Source of the DNA: Oscillospiraceae bacterium
GTDB taxonomy: Bacteria > Bacillota > Clostridia > Oscillospirales > Oscillospiraceae
Assembly: GCA_009780435.1 (NCBI GenBank)
Contig: WRAB01000011.1
Coordinates: 18,438 to 82,437, forward strand
Direction of reading: 5' to 3'
DNA length: 64,000 nucleotides
Each line of letters begins with the position of its first letter. The first letter of the stretch is position 1. Positions 8,880 to 17,213 of this stretch are shown here, piece after piece. Below the pieces are notes generated by a model that saw only the letters and a program-made list of their open reading frames with translations, had not been told where the DNA came from and ran no database searches. The position numbers and the translations under genes are program-made.

Positions 8880-10166
8880 ATGTTTAAGTGGTTGAGCAAA
8901 CAAGAAAAGGCTTGGGTATTGTACGATCTGGCGGAATCGCCGTACACCATAACGGTGTTGGCGACGATCATGGGCATGTATTTCTTAACATCAGCAGAGG
9001 CCGCAGTCGGGGATATTGCTGCAATGTCTTATTGGTCGTTTGGAACGGCGGCGGCTACACTGTCTATCGGGTTATTGGCGCCGATTATCGGAACGCTTAC
9101 GGGGTACATCGGGAAGAAAAAACTGGTATTTAATCTGTTTGTCGGGCTGGGCATTTTGGCTACGGCAGGGATTGCGTTTGTGCCGGAACACATGTGGCTT
9201 GCCCTGCTCCTGATGTATATTTTATCATTCATAGGGTATTCAGGTGCCAACAAGGTGTACAACGCATTTTTGGTGGACGTCTCTCCCAACGAGCGAATGA
9301 ATCGTGTCTCAACCTTTGGCTTTGGGGTGGGCTATCTCGGTTGTGTTCCGCCCTTTCTTGTCAGTATTGCGCCGATTCTTCTCATACAGCTGGGTCTCAT
9401 TTCTATGCCCATGGTGACGGCGTATCGTATTGCCTTTTTGATTACTGCCGCATGGTGGATTGCGTTTACGATTCCCATGTTTCGGCACGTCAACCAAAAA
9501 TACGGGTCGCCAATGGAGCCCCAGTATGTGCGCAAAAGCTTTGTGAGCGTATGGCTGACGTTCAAAGAAATCTGCAAACATAAATCGGTTCTGCTGTTTC
9601 TCCTGGCATTTTTCCTCTACAGTGACGGGCTGGGCTCCATTATCAGCCTGGCAACAGCCTATGGTATGACCATTGGGATTGGACAGGTTGATCTCTTGCT
9701 GGTGCTTTTGGTGACACAACTTGTGGCGGGCCCATGTGCCATTGCATACGGACGATTGGCGGATAGATTTGGCACAAAAACCATGATTTATTTTGCCATT
9801 GGGACATATATTGTGGTTTGCCTCATTGCGCTTTTGATGAATCCCGCACGGGATATTGGCTTTTTAACGGGCCTCTTTTGGGCGCTTGCCATGTTGGTCG
9901 GCACTGCACAGGGCGGCCTGCAGGCATTGAGCCGTGCTTATTTTGGCAAGATTGTTCCGAAAGAAAAATCAAATGAATTTTTCGGATTCTATAATATTTT
10001 TGGACGCCTCGCCATGGTGATTGGGACTACTTTATTTGGGCTTATTTTGCGATGGACGGAACAAGCACACCTTGGAATTGCAGGCATTGGTATATTGTTT
10101 GTTTTAGCGGCGATTATTTTCAAATTTGTGCCGGATGACAAAGAGATTTCTTGGGCTGATAAATAG
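8880..10166 (+). CDS. MFS transporter, UMF1/Atg22-like (copy 2)
   Basis: A 428-residue tandem duplicate of the preceding gene. Both share almost the whole N-terminus (SKQEKAWVLYDLAESPYTIT), the loop NKVYNAFLVDVSPNERMNRV and the end FKFVPDDKEISW. Differences are scattered conservative changes (for example AAMSYWSFG for VVANAYWSFG) and a shorter C-terminus, so the pair has diverged without obvious decay. GAGAGGGAGAG precedes the ATG. mscL begins 28 bases downstream. Confidence 0.85.
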   Translation: MFKWLSKQEKAWVLYDLAESPYTITVLATIMGMYFLTSAEAAVGDIAAMSYWSFGTAAATLSIGLLAPIIGTLTGYIGKKKLVFNLFVGLGILATAGIAFVPEHMWLALLLMYILSFIGYSGANKVYNAFLVDVSPNERMNRVSTFGFGVGYLGCVPPFLVSIAPILLIQLGLISMPMVTAYRIAFLITAAWWIAFTIPMFRHVNQKYGSPMEPQYVRKSFVSVWLTFKEICKHKSVLLFLLAFFLYSDGLGSIISLATAYGMTIGIGQVDLLLVLLVTQLVAGPCAIAYGRLADRFGTKTMIYFAIGTYIVVCLIALLMNPARDIGFLTGLFWALAMLVGTAQGGLQALSRAYFGKIVPKEKSNEFFGFYNIFGRLAMVIGTTLFGLILRWTEQAHLGIAGIGILFVLAAIIFKFVPDDKEISWADK

Positions 10167-10194
10167 TCTAGCATTTTGGGGAGGTGCAGTAGCA

Positions 10195-10602
10195 GTGAAA
10201 CGATTCTTCCAGGAGTTCCGAGAATTTGCCCTCCGGGGTAACGTGATGAGCCTGGCGGTGGGGATGCTCATCGGCATGGCGTTCCAAGCCGTGGTGACTT
10301 CCCTGACGGACAATATTCTATCCCCGCTCATCGGACTGCTTATCGGGCAGAATTTTGACGCTTTGACCTGGGATGTGATGGGGGTCAGCCTGGGATACGG
10401 TGCGTTTATCACGGCGGTGCTGAATTTTATCATCATGGCATTCGTGGCGTTTTTGATCGTCCGGACCATGAACAAGCTGCAATCTGCAAAGGAACAGGAG
10501 GCGGAGGCGTCCGAGCGCCACTGCCCCTTCTGTCAGACCCAGTTGCACCTGGAAGCTGTCCGTTGTCCGGCCTGTACGTCGGAGGTGGCTGCAGGTGGGT
10601 GA
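10195..10602 (+). CDS. mscL: Large-conductance mechanosensitive channel with C-terminal zinc ribbon
   Basis: A 135-residue MscL, the turgor-release channel. RFFQEFREFALRGNVMSLAV leads into TM1, and TM2 is AFITAVLNFIIMAFVAFLIV. The cytoplasmic tail carries a CxxC...CxxC zinc ribbon (CPFCQTQ ... CPACTSE) in place of the usual charged helix, a form I recall from other Firmicutes. The GTG at 10195 is chosen because GGGGAGG lies ten bases upstream and the protein then begins where MscL normally begins. Its end overlaps the start of the next gene by eight bases. Confidence 0.9.
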   Translation: MKRFFQEFREFALRGNVMSLAVGMLIGMAFQAVVTSLTDNILSPLIGLLIGQNFDALTWDVMGVSLGYGAFITAVLNFIIMAFVAFLIVRTMNKLQSAKEQEAEASERHCPFCQTQLHLEAVRCPACTSEVAAGG

Positions 10603-11077
10603 ACACACCGGAAAATTTGTAATTCATTCCCGGAAAAGGACCGCAATACTCCATCTGCTGGTCGGGCTGTTTTCCCTTCTTGTCGGGATTCCGGCCGCGG
10701 TGGAGGGCGTCTATTCGCCGAACTTTATGTTCGGGGTGCTGTGTTCTGTTCTTGCTGTCGTATGTTTATATCGCAGCATATCGCTGTCTGTATGGAAATG
10801 CACAGTAGAGGGAGAGCACATCACCTATCGCTCTCTGTTTCGGCGCGGGGCCATAACATTCTCTGATATTAAAAGCGTGGTGCCGAAGAATTGGAGAAAC
10901 AGGGGACGGTATGGAGGTGTGAGTGATAGCTTTGTCGGCATTGATCTTCACTCCGAGACAAGGAAATTATTTCACATACACGGATCGAAAGTCGGTTTTC
11001 GTGCGTTTGTGGCAAGCTTAGAGGAACGGGGCATTCCCGGTGCGGAACAGTTGCCGAAAGGAATACAGTGGCGCTGA
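10595..11077 (+). CDS. Small membrane protein with PH-like domain
   Basis: A 160-residue protein with two predicted membrane segments (residues about 17-60: HLLVGLFSLLVGIPAAVEGV and a second hydrophobic stretch), followed by a beta-rich cytoplasmic part. The stretch CTVEGEHITYRSLFRRGAIT then FSDIKSVV resembles bacterial PH (bPH) domains. Function is unknown. The GTG start overlaps the end of mscL and has GGAGG nine bases upstream, inside mscL, so the two are translationally coupled. Confidence 0.6.
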   Translation: MGEHTGKFVIHSRKRTAILHLLVGLFSLLVGIPAAVEGVYSPNFMFGVLCSVLAVVCLYRSISLSVWKCTVEGEHITYRSLFRRGAITFSDIKSVVPKNWRNRGRYGGVSDSFVGIDLHSETRKLFHIHGSKVGFRAFVASLEERGIPGAEQLPKGIQWR

Positions 11078-11096
11078 GCTGACACGGATAAAAACA

Positions 11097-11142
11097 AACC
11101 CAGTAAGGGAGAGAGTGTGAAATCTCCTCTTACTGGGTTTTT
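11097..11142. terminator. Bidirectional terminator between convergent genes
   Basis: AACCCAGTAAG..GGAG pairs with CTCC..CTTACTGGGTT. A T-run follows on the plus strand and an A-rich stretch precedes it, so it can serve both the mscL unit and nagA. Confidence 0.8.
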
Positions 11143-11157
11143 CTGATCCAAGGAATC

Positions 11158-12276
11158 TCAAGAGAGTATCTCACCCCGCAGAAACACCGCCCGGATGGAC
11201 AAGTCCTCATTTAACAACACCAAATCCGCATATTTCCCCGGTGCGATACTGCCCCGCTGATGGAAGATGCCCAGGGCCTTTGCCGGGTTGACGCTGGCGC
11301 ACTTGACGGCGGTGGCCAGGGGGATTCCCATCTCGGTCACAGCGGTGCGCAGGCAGTCCATGAGATTCACCACGGAGCCTGCGATGGAGTCGCCCTCTAC
11401 GAGGCGGGCGCATCTGCCCCGCACCTCTACGGCCAGGCCGCCCAGATCGTAGACCCCGTCTGCCATGCCGGTGGCCGACATGTTGTCGCTGATGAAGATG
11501 ATCCGGTCGTCGCCGAACATCCGCAGGGCTGCACGGACTGCGCTGGGGTGGACGTGGACACCGTCGCAGATCAGCTCCGCACGACAGTCCAACGCATCCA
11601 TGGCGGCGCCGATGACGCCGGGATCCCGGTGGTGGAGAGGCGGTGTGGCGTTGAAGAGATGGGTCACCTGTCGTGCGCCGTGGGCGAATGCCGCTTGCGC
11701 CAAAGTATAATTCGCCTCCGTATGGGCCACGGAGCACACGATCTCGTCGCCGAGGGCATCAATGAGGCAGATTGCACCGTCCATCTCCGGGGCGACGGCC
11801 AGGAGCTTTACCATCCCCCCCGCCTGGGCCTGTAGGCGGCGCACCAGTTCCACGTCGGGCGGTTGGATATAGGCGGGGTTTTGCGCACCGCACTTCTTTG
11901 GAGAGAGAAACGGCCCCTCTAAATAGAGCCCGGCAAAGGCTGCGCCCTTTAGATCGGCGTGGGTGGCGATTTGCCTGCAGGCTGCCGCCAACTGATTCTC
12001 CGGAAGAGTTAGGAGCGTGGGACAAATTGCGGTGATCCCGTTTTCCGCCAGATAGTGTGCCATATCCGAGAGTCCCTGGGCGTCCGTGTCAGAGAAATCG
12101 TGGTCCACACAGCCGTGGATGTGGAGGTCAATCAGGCCGGGGATGGCGTAACATCCGGTGGCGTCAATTATCTCGCCGCCCGGGGCGGTATCGGCGAAAT
12201 ACTGCCCGGAGATGGCGATATCGCCGGATGCAAATCCGCCGTTTTCTTGGAAGACCTTTGCGTGTTTGATAAGCAT
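11158..12276 (-). CDS. nagA: N-acetylglucosamine-6-phosphate deacetylase
   Basis: A 372-residue amidohydrolase that converts GlcNAc-6-phosphate to glucosamine-6-phosphate, feeding NagB. Metal and active-site motifs: DLHIHG, LYLEGPFLS, CSVAHTEANY, VTHLFNA and the catalytic aspartate in FISDNMSATGM (most relatives have SDAMAATG). The C-terminal strand block (GKYADLVLLNEDL) is normal. It is on the same strand as nagB and the PTS genes but separated from them by a repeat element and the CBM9-like gene. TATAAT at 12296-12301 is a possible -10, with no clear -35. Confidence 0.93.
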   Translation of the reverse strand: MLIKHAKVFQENGGFASGDIAISGQYFADTAPGGEIIDATGCYAIPGLIDLHIHGCVDHDFSDTDAQGLSDMAHYLAENGITAICPTLLTLPENQLAAACRQIATHADLKGAAFAGLYLEGPFLSPKKCGAQNPAYIQPPDVELVRRLQAQAGGMVKLLAVAPEMDGAICLIDALGDEIVCSVAHTEANYTLAQAAFAHGARQVTHLFNATPPLHHRDPGVIGAAMDALDCRAELICDGVHVHPSAVRAALRMFGDDRIIFISDNMSATGMADGVYDLGGLAVEVRGRCARLVEGDSIAGSVVNLMDCLRTAVTEMGIPLATAVKCASVNPAKALGIFHQRGSIAPGKYADLVLLNEDLSIRAVFLRGEILS

Positions 12277-12312
12277 ACTGTTCAGCCCCTAAGATATTAT
12301 AGTTTCGCACAA

Positions 12313-12434
12313 GGAAAACACCCGGCTCTGCGGAGCCACCCTCTTTAACGAAAGAGGGTGAAGATGAAGGATCGTGCAAATCCCGCCCTCTTTCGTAAAG
12401 AGGGTGCTGCCCGCAGGCGGCGGGTGTTTTCTCC
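12313..12434. repeat. MITE-like element with terminal inverted repeats
   Basis: GGAAAACACCCG at the left end is inverted as CGGGTGTTTTCTCC at the right. Inside are two hairpins of similar sequence (CACCCTCTTT-AACG-AAAGAGGGTG and CCCTCTTTCGTAAAGAGGG). No coding sequence is present. It fills the gap between nagA and its neighbour and could also act as a terminator on either strand. Confidence 0.65.
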
Positions 12435-12436
12435 AC

Positions 12437-13087
12437 CTAATCTATCGTATTTTCGCCGGGGGAGACGATCTCCGCCCTGGCGAAGTGCGCCGGTAAGTGA
12501 AAATTGGGTTTTTCCACCGGGATGGGGTGATAGGCTCCAAAGTGCAGGATAGCGGGGTCCTCTGCGATCTTGTAGAAGTTGCAGAAGAACGTGTCCCCCG
12601 CTTTGAAGTTGGGCACTCCAAGCCGCCCCAGCAGAGAGTCGGGGATCAAGAGCTCCGCCGTCCAGCGATCCGGCTCAATAGCGGCCTTCACACCCGTCAT
12701 GGCGTATTCTGCGTCGGTGATGAATTGGCGGCCCTGTCTGCCGTGGCCGTATTTGGCATACATGGCGCCGTTGGCGTTGATCTCGAAATTCAAATACAAA
12801 CAATCGTTAGACGGGGGTGCGGTCTGTCTCAAATTGGGATCGGGGAAGGCGAAGAACGCCTCCATGGCGCTGTCCTTGCAGACCATGTCCCGGTGGTTGT
12901 GAAACGCCCGCTTGGGGTCTTGCTCTATGCAGGTCATGCGGAGAAATAGTCCTTGTCCGTCGAGATAGGCCATTTGGCCGAAGGTCTCCGGCTCTCGCAG
13001 GGACTCCCATAAATAGTGGTTGACCCGGAAAATGGGACAGCCATCCAGCTCCGCAGGGGCGTTGATGATGTGGATTGGATAGATCAT
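12437..13087 (-). CDS. CBM9/DOMON-like carbohydrate-binding protein
   Basis: A 216-residue protein with no signal peptide. It resembles the CBM9-like/DOMON beta-sandwich found in proteins that bind sugars: an early aromatic strand (FRVNHYLWESL), a central SAMEAFFAF and DCLYLNFEINANGAMY, then WTAELLIPDSLLG and a final FGAYHPIPVEKPNFH. No catalytic motif is recognised. The ATG at 13087 is preferred to the GTG at 13093 because AGGGGG then sits five bases upstream. It is placed between nagA and the PTS permease, so it may help handle amino sugars, which is inference. Confidence 0.6.
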   Translation of the reverse strand: MIYPIHIINAPAELDGCPIFRVNHYLWESLREPETFGQMAYLDGQGLFLRMTCIEQDPKRAFHNHRDMVCKDSAMEAFFAFPDPNLRQTAPPSNDCLYLNFEINANGAMYAKYGHGRQGRQFITDAEYAMTGVKAAIEPDRWTAELLIPDSLLGRLGVPNFKAGDTFFCNFYKIAEDPAILHFGAYHPIPVEKPNFHLPAHFARAEIVSPGENTID

Positions 13088-13109
13088 AGGCACCCCCTAG
13101 ATATGAAAT

Positions 13110-13139
13110 AGGGGGCGGATGCTGCCTCATCCGCCCCCT
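13110..13139 (-). terminator. Terminator of the PTS operon
   Basis: AGGGGGCGGATG pairs perfectly with CATCCGCCCCCT around a short loop, 40 bases beyond the IIBC stop codon. On the minus strand it is followed by TATTTCAT. Confidence 0.75.
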
Positions 13140-13176
13140 GTTGTTTTATCTGGTATCTATTGTGCGGATGATGCTA

Positions 13177-14643
13177 TTATAGCATCTTTTGGATCTCGTC
13201 TGCAACAAATTGTACCTTGGTGCCGACGATTACCTGGACAGAGGTCTTGCTGGGACGAATCACACCGGCGACGCCAGCGGATTTGATCTTCTTCTCGTCC
13301 ACTTGCAGATAGTCTTTGACCTCAACACGCAGACGGGTGGAGCAGTAGTCCACGGAAGTCACGTTGTCCTTGCCGCCGAGGCCCTCTAGGATCGTGGCGG
13401 CGACGGCAGCGTAGTCATCGCTGGCGAGAACGACGGATTTTTCCGCTTCCAAATCTTCTTCATCTTCCCGGCCCGGAGTCTTGAGGTTGAACTTTTTGAT
13501 GAGGAAGCTGAACAAGAAGAAATACAGGAAGAAATAGAAGATGCCAAAGGGAATTAGCCAAAATTGACCGATGGCGAAAGGCACCCTTGTGCTCAAGACA
13601 AAGTCAATGAGCCCGGCGCTGAAGGTGAAGCCTGCAAACCACTGGAATGTAGCGACAATAAACATGGATATGGCTGTCAGGACGGCGTGTACTAAGTACA
13701 AGAAAGGTGCTACGAACATGAAAGAGAACTCAACGGGCTCGGTCACGCCTGTGACGAAAGCGGTGAGCGCTGCTGCCGACATGAGACCGTAGACGATTTT
13801 CTTGTTCTTATCTTTGGCGTTTCTGTACATGGCCAAACACGCACCGGGCAGACCGAACATCATAATCGGGAAGAAACCAGCCATGTACATGCCGGTGGTG
13901 CCGAGGACACCGGGGCCACCCAGACCGGCAGGATTCCAGAAGTTGCCCAAATCGTTGATTCCAACGAGGTCAAACCAGAACACCGCATTGAGGGCGTGGT
14001 GCAGTCCGGTGGGAATGAGCAGACGGTTGAAGAAACCGTAGAGTGCGGCACCAAAAGCGCCCAAGCCGGCAATCCACTCGCCGAAAGTTACCAGCGCACC
14101 GAAAATGACAGGCCAGATGAACATGAGGATGATGCCAAGTCCGCTCATGACTGCTGCCGCTACGATGGGTACCATTCTTCTTCCGGAGAAGAACGAGAGT
14201 GCTGCGGGCAACTCTTTTTGATAGAGCCGATTGTAGAGGAAAGCGGAAAGGCAACCAACCAGTATGCCGACGAAGACATTTTCAACACCAGCGAAAGCGG
14301 CACCTTCGATCTCGGTGAGTCCCCGCCCCCAGAGCCACTCTAGGTTTTCGGGATCAAGAATGTTGGTTACCACCAGCCAGCCAACTAAGCCAGCTAACGC
14401 TGCGGCGCCGTTTTTGTCTGTGCTCAGACCAAAGGCGAGACCGATTGCAAACAAAATGGGGATATAATCCAAAATTCCGCCACCGGCAAGAATTAGGAAT
14501 GTGCCAATCGTGGCGAGGACACCTTCTCCGCCCCAATCTGGGCCAAGTATGGCGTAGCCGATGCCGATCAAAAGACCACCGGCAGGCAGAGCGGCGACTG
14601 GCAGCATGAGCGCTCTACCGAGTCTTTGCAATGATTTCATCAT
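13177..14643 (-). CDS. PTS transporter IIBC, glucose/N-acetylglucosamine family
   Basis: A 488-residue PTS permease. The IIC domain (residues about 1-390) has some ten membrane segments, starting LGRALMLPVAALPAGGLLIG and including a long loop region around TGLHHALNAVFWFD. The IIB domain (about 415-488) carries the phosphorylated cysteine in VDYCSTRLRVEVKD and the end VQVIVGTKVQFVADEI. It lacks IIA, which is a separate gene upstream. Neighbouring nagA and nagB point to N-acetylglucosamine (NagE-like), but glucose is possible. Two ATG codons start the gene after AGGAGG. Confidence 0.88.
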   Translation of the reverse strand: MMKSLQRLGRALMLPVAALPAGGLLIGIGYAILGPDWGGEGVLATIGTFLILAGGGILDYIPILFAIGLAFGLSTDKNGAAALAGLVGWLVVTNILDPENLEWLWGRGLTEIEGAAFAGVENVFVGILVGCLSAFLYNRLYQKELPAALSFFSGRRMVPIVAAAVMSGLGIILMFIWPVIFGALVTFGEWIAGLGAFGAALYGFFNRLLIPTGLHHALNAVFWFDLVGINDLGNFWNPAGLGGPGVLGTTGMYMAGFFPIMMFGLPGACLAMYRNAKDKNKKIVYGLMSAAALTAFVTGVTEPVEFSFMFVAPFLYLVHAVLTAISMFIVATFQWFAGFTFSAGLIDFVLSTRVPFAIGQFWLIPFGIFYFFLYFFLFSFLIKKFNLKTPGREDEEDLEAEKSVVLASDDYAAVAATILEGLGGKDNVTSVDYCSTRLRVEVKDYLQVDEKKIKSAGVAGVIRPSKTSVQVIVGTKVQFVADEIQKML

Positions 14644-14727
14644 AGTGAAATTTCCTCCTTCTTAAAATTACATGTACTTATTTTTGTCTTACCGCCCCCG
14701 ATTGGCAGCATCGGGCCGATAAGTGGT

Positions 14728-14985
14728 TCACAAGTTTTCTGCCAAAAATGCTTTTAATCCCTCTGCGGCCAACTCCTCATCCGGGCCGTCGAAGGTCATG
14801 GTGAAGGTGTCTCCCGTCTTGAGGGATAGCCCCATTACGCCCATGATCCGCTTGGCGTCCACCATCTTGGCGGGGGTGCCGATTTGTACGGCGCTTTGGA
14901 ATTCGCTGGCCTTTTTGACCAGATGGGCCGCCGGGCGGGCGTGTAGTCCCAGTTCGTCTTTGATCGTATGCTGAATCTCTACCAT
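14728..14985 (-). CDS. ptsH: Phosphocarrier protein HPr
   Basis: An 85-residue HPr that passes phosphate from Enzyme I to IIA. The histidine-15 site is in GLHARPAAHLVKKAS. The serine regulatory site appears as RIMGVMGLSLKTGD, with MGVMGLS where many HPr have KSIMGVMSL, so Ser-46 is not in its usual local context. The ATG at 14985 is chosen over longer reading because AAGGAGG lies 11 bases upstream and HPr then has normal length. Confidence 0.92.
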   Translation of the reverse strand: MVEIQHTIKDELGLHARPAAHLVKKASEFQSAVQIGTPAKMVDAKRIMGVMGLSLKTGDTFTMTFDGPDEELAAEGLKAFLAENL

Positions 14986-15040
14986 ATATTGCAGTACCTC
15001 CTTTTTTGGGGGAGTGGACAAGCCCACTGAAGATTTTCTT

Positions 15041-15069
15041 GTTTTCCCCCGCCTTTGGCGGGGGAAAAC
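15041..15069 (-). terminator. Hairpin between ptsI and ptsH
   Basis: GTTTTCCCCCGCC-TTT-GGCGGGGGAAAAC, a very stable stem. On the minus strand a weak T-poor tail follows, so it probably lowers rather than stops read-through into ptsH. Confidence 0.65.
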
Positions 15070-15087
15070 AAATTTAAATCAGTGCAA

Positions 15088-16704
15088 TCAATCCATATCC
15101 CTGATGCGTTTTCTCATCTCCAGCACAGAGGCCGGGGCGACGGACAATTCATCGAACCCCATGTTGAGCAGTGTGGCGGTCACGGCGGGGTCGGCGGCCA
15201 GTTCGCCGCAGATCCCGGCCCAGATACCGTTATCACGGGCGCTGTCGGCGACGATCTGGAGCATTGCCAGCACCGCCGGGTGATGGGGGTCGTAGAACCG
15301 ATCCAATTTATGATTTTGCCGATCAATGGCCAGGGTGTACTGGGTCAGATCGTTGGTGCCTACGCTGAAAAAGTCCACTTCTTTTGCCAGGGCGTCTGCG
15401 ACCATAACGGCCGCCGGGGTCTCGATCATAATGCCCAACGCTACGTCTCGGATCGGAAGCCCCTCGGCGGTCAGTTCCCGCCGGATGGCCGCCGCCTGTT
15501 CCTTGCAGTGGATCACTTCCCACAGGGATGTAATCATGGGGAACATGATGGCGATATTGCCAAAGGCGGAGGCCCGATAGATGGCCCGGAGTTGTGTGCG
15601 GAAAATCTCCGGCCTGTCAATGCAAATGCGAATTCCCCGGAGGCCCAGGGCGGGATTTTCCTCCTGGTCTAAGTCAAAGTAGTCAACTTTTTTGTCGGCC
15701 CCCATGTCCAGGGTGCGGATGATGACCTGTCTGCCGCCCATGGCCTCTGCCACTCGGCGGTAGACGGCAAACAATTCCGCCTCGGTGGGGTAATCCGATC
15801 TGCCCAGATAGGAGAACTCACTGCGGAACAGGCCGACCCCCTCGGCGTCGTGTTCCAATACGGACTGGATATCCTGGGTGCCGCCGATGTTGGCGAACAG
15901 GCGCACGGTCTGACCGCTTTTAGTGGCCGTGGGCAGCCCTCGCAACCCGTCCAGGGATTCCTGCCGGAGTCGGGCCTCTTGCCGCCACTGTGCCATTTTC
16001 TCCCGGACGATCTGGTCGGGTTCCAGATAGCAGAGGCCGCCTGTGCCGTCTACGATGATCTCTCTGCCGTCTATGGCGGGATCCAGGGGGATATCTGTCT
16101 GGATGACACAGGGGATCCCCATGGTCTGGGCCAGGATTGCGGTATGGGAATTGGACGACCCCAGGCGGATGACAAAGGCGGCGATGTGGGCTCGATCCAT
16201 CTGTAGGGTTTCGCTGGGAGTGAGATCCTCCGCCACCACCACGGTGGGGCCGGTGAAAGCGTGGGAGTGCCGCCGACCCAGCAGGATATCCGTCAGCCGC
16301 TGGGAGAGGTCTGATACATCTGTGGCTCTGGCCCGCATATAGGGGTCATCCAGGGCGGCGAAAAAGTCGGAGAACTGTTTTCCGGCCTGGGATACGGCAT
16401 AGGGTGCGGAGACTTGCTCCGTTTGGATCATTTGCTGGACGGCGTCATTGAAGTCGCCGTCTTCCAGCATCAGGCGCTGGACGTCGATGATCATGGCCTG
16501 TTCCTCACCCAGTTCCGCTGCTGTTTTTTCAAATAGCTGTTTCAGTTGTCCGTCGGCTTTGGCTTTTGCGGCCAGGAACCGTGTCCACTCCTGATCAGGG
16601 GTTCCCCCGGGGGTCTGTTGGATTGCCGTATCCGCTTTTTGCAAGAGATAGACCGTGCCGAACGCAATACCGGGACAAATGCCTTTTCCTTGATGTGTGG
16701 TCAT
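15088..16704 (-). CDS. ptsI: PTS Enzyme I
   Basis: A 538-residue phosphoenolpyruvate-protein phosphotransferase, the first step of the PTS. The N-terminal GKGICPGIAFGTVYLL, the phosphorylated histidine in GSSNSHTAILAQTMGIPCV (about residue 188), and the PEP-binding barrel motifs VGLFRSEF, LDMGADKK, IMIETPAAV, FFSVGTNDLTQYTLAIDR and the catalytic cysteine in GICGELAAD are all intact. It lies between crr and ptsH in the same minus-strand operon. Confidence 0.95.
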   Translation of the reverse strand: MTTHQGKGICPGIAFGTVYLLQKADTAIQQTPGGTPDQEWTRFLAAKAKADGQLKQLFEKTAAELGEEQAMIIDVQRLMLEDGDFNDAVQQMIQTEQVSAPYAVSQAGKQFSDFFAALDDPYMRARATDVSDLSQRLTDILLGRRHSHAFTGPTVVVAEDLTPSETLQMDRAHIAAFVIRLGSSNSHTAILAQTMGIPCVIQTDIPLDPAIDGREIIVDGTGGLCYLEPDQIVREKMAQWRQEARLRQESLDGLRGLPTATKSGQTVRLFANIGGTQDIQSVLEHDAEGVGLFRSEFSYLGRSDYPTEAELFAVYRRVAEAMGGRQVIIRTLDMGADKKVDYFDLDQEENPALGLRGIRICIDRPEIFRTQLRAIYRASAFGNIAIMFPMITSLWEVIHCKEQAAAIRRELTAEGLPIRDVALGIMIETPAAVMVADALAKEVDFFSVGTNDLTQYTLAIDRQNHKLDRFYDPHHPAVLAMLQIVADSARDNGIWAGICGELAADPAVTATLLNMGFDELSVAPASVLEMRKRIRDMD

Positions 16705-16712
16705 GGGTCACC

Positions 16713-17213
16713 TCACTTTTTTGTAAACGAGATGATTTCGTCGCCTTGGCGCACGGCCTTTCCGGCGGGGAAAGAAAAATTGTCAAAGTCATCGCTGTTG
16801 CAGATGACGATGGGAGTCACAATATCAAATCCTGCTGTGGCGATAGAGATCAGGTCGAACTCCAGGAGCAAATCCCCCGGCTTGACGGCATCCCCCTCCC
16901 GGATGCGGGGGGTGTAGTGGGCGCCTTTGAGCCGGATGGTGTCCAGCCCCACGTGGATGAGTATCTCGGCGCCGTCGTCGGAGGTCAGTGTCACGGCATG
17001 ACCGGTCTCAAACAGTTGGGTCACCGTGCCTTGTACCGGAGACACGACACGCCCCTCCGCCGGACGGATGGCGACGCCACGGCCCAGCATCTCTTCCGAG
17101 AAGGTGGGGTCGTCTACCTCTGTGATGGGGATTCGCTCCCCGCACATGGGGGCGAGGATGGAAATCCGTTCCGATTTGTTTTCCAATGTGCGCTTTCGTC
17201 TCCCGAACATCAT
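16713..17213 (-). CDS. crr: PTS IIA, glucose type
   Basis: A 166-residue IIA(Glc). The phosphorylated histidine is in ILIHVGLDTIRLKG and the second active-site histidine region is in ETGHAVTLTSDDG. LAPMCGERIPITEVDDPTFS starts the sandwich and VVSPVQGTVTQLFET continues it. It supplies phosphate to the IIBC permease three genes downstream. The start overlaps the stop of the antiterminator gene by four bases. Confidence 0.93.
   Translation of the reverse strand: MMFGRRKRTLENKSERISILAPMCGERIPITEVDDPTFSEEMLGRGVAIRPAEGRVVSPVQGTVTQLFETGHAVTLTSDDGAEILIHVGLDTIRLKGAHYTPRIREGDAVKPGDLLLEFDLISIATAGFDIVTPIVICNSDDFDNFSFPAGKAVRQGDEIISFTKK

Noticed and set aside
11811..12040. Plus-strand frames opposite nagA
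   Set aside because: Arg/Pro-rich shadows of nagA with no ribosome sites.
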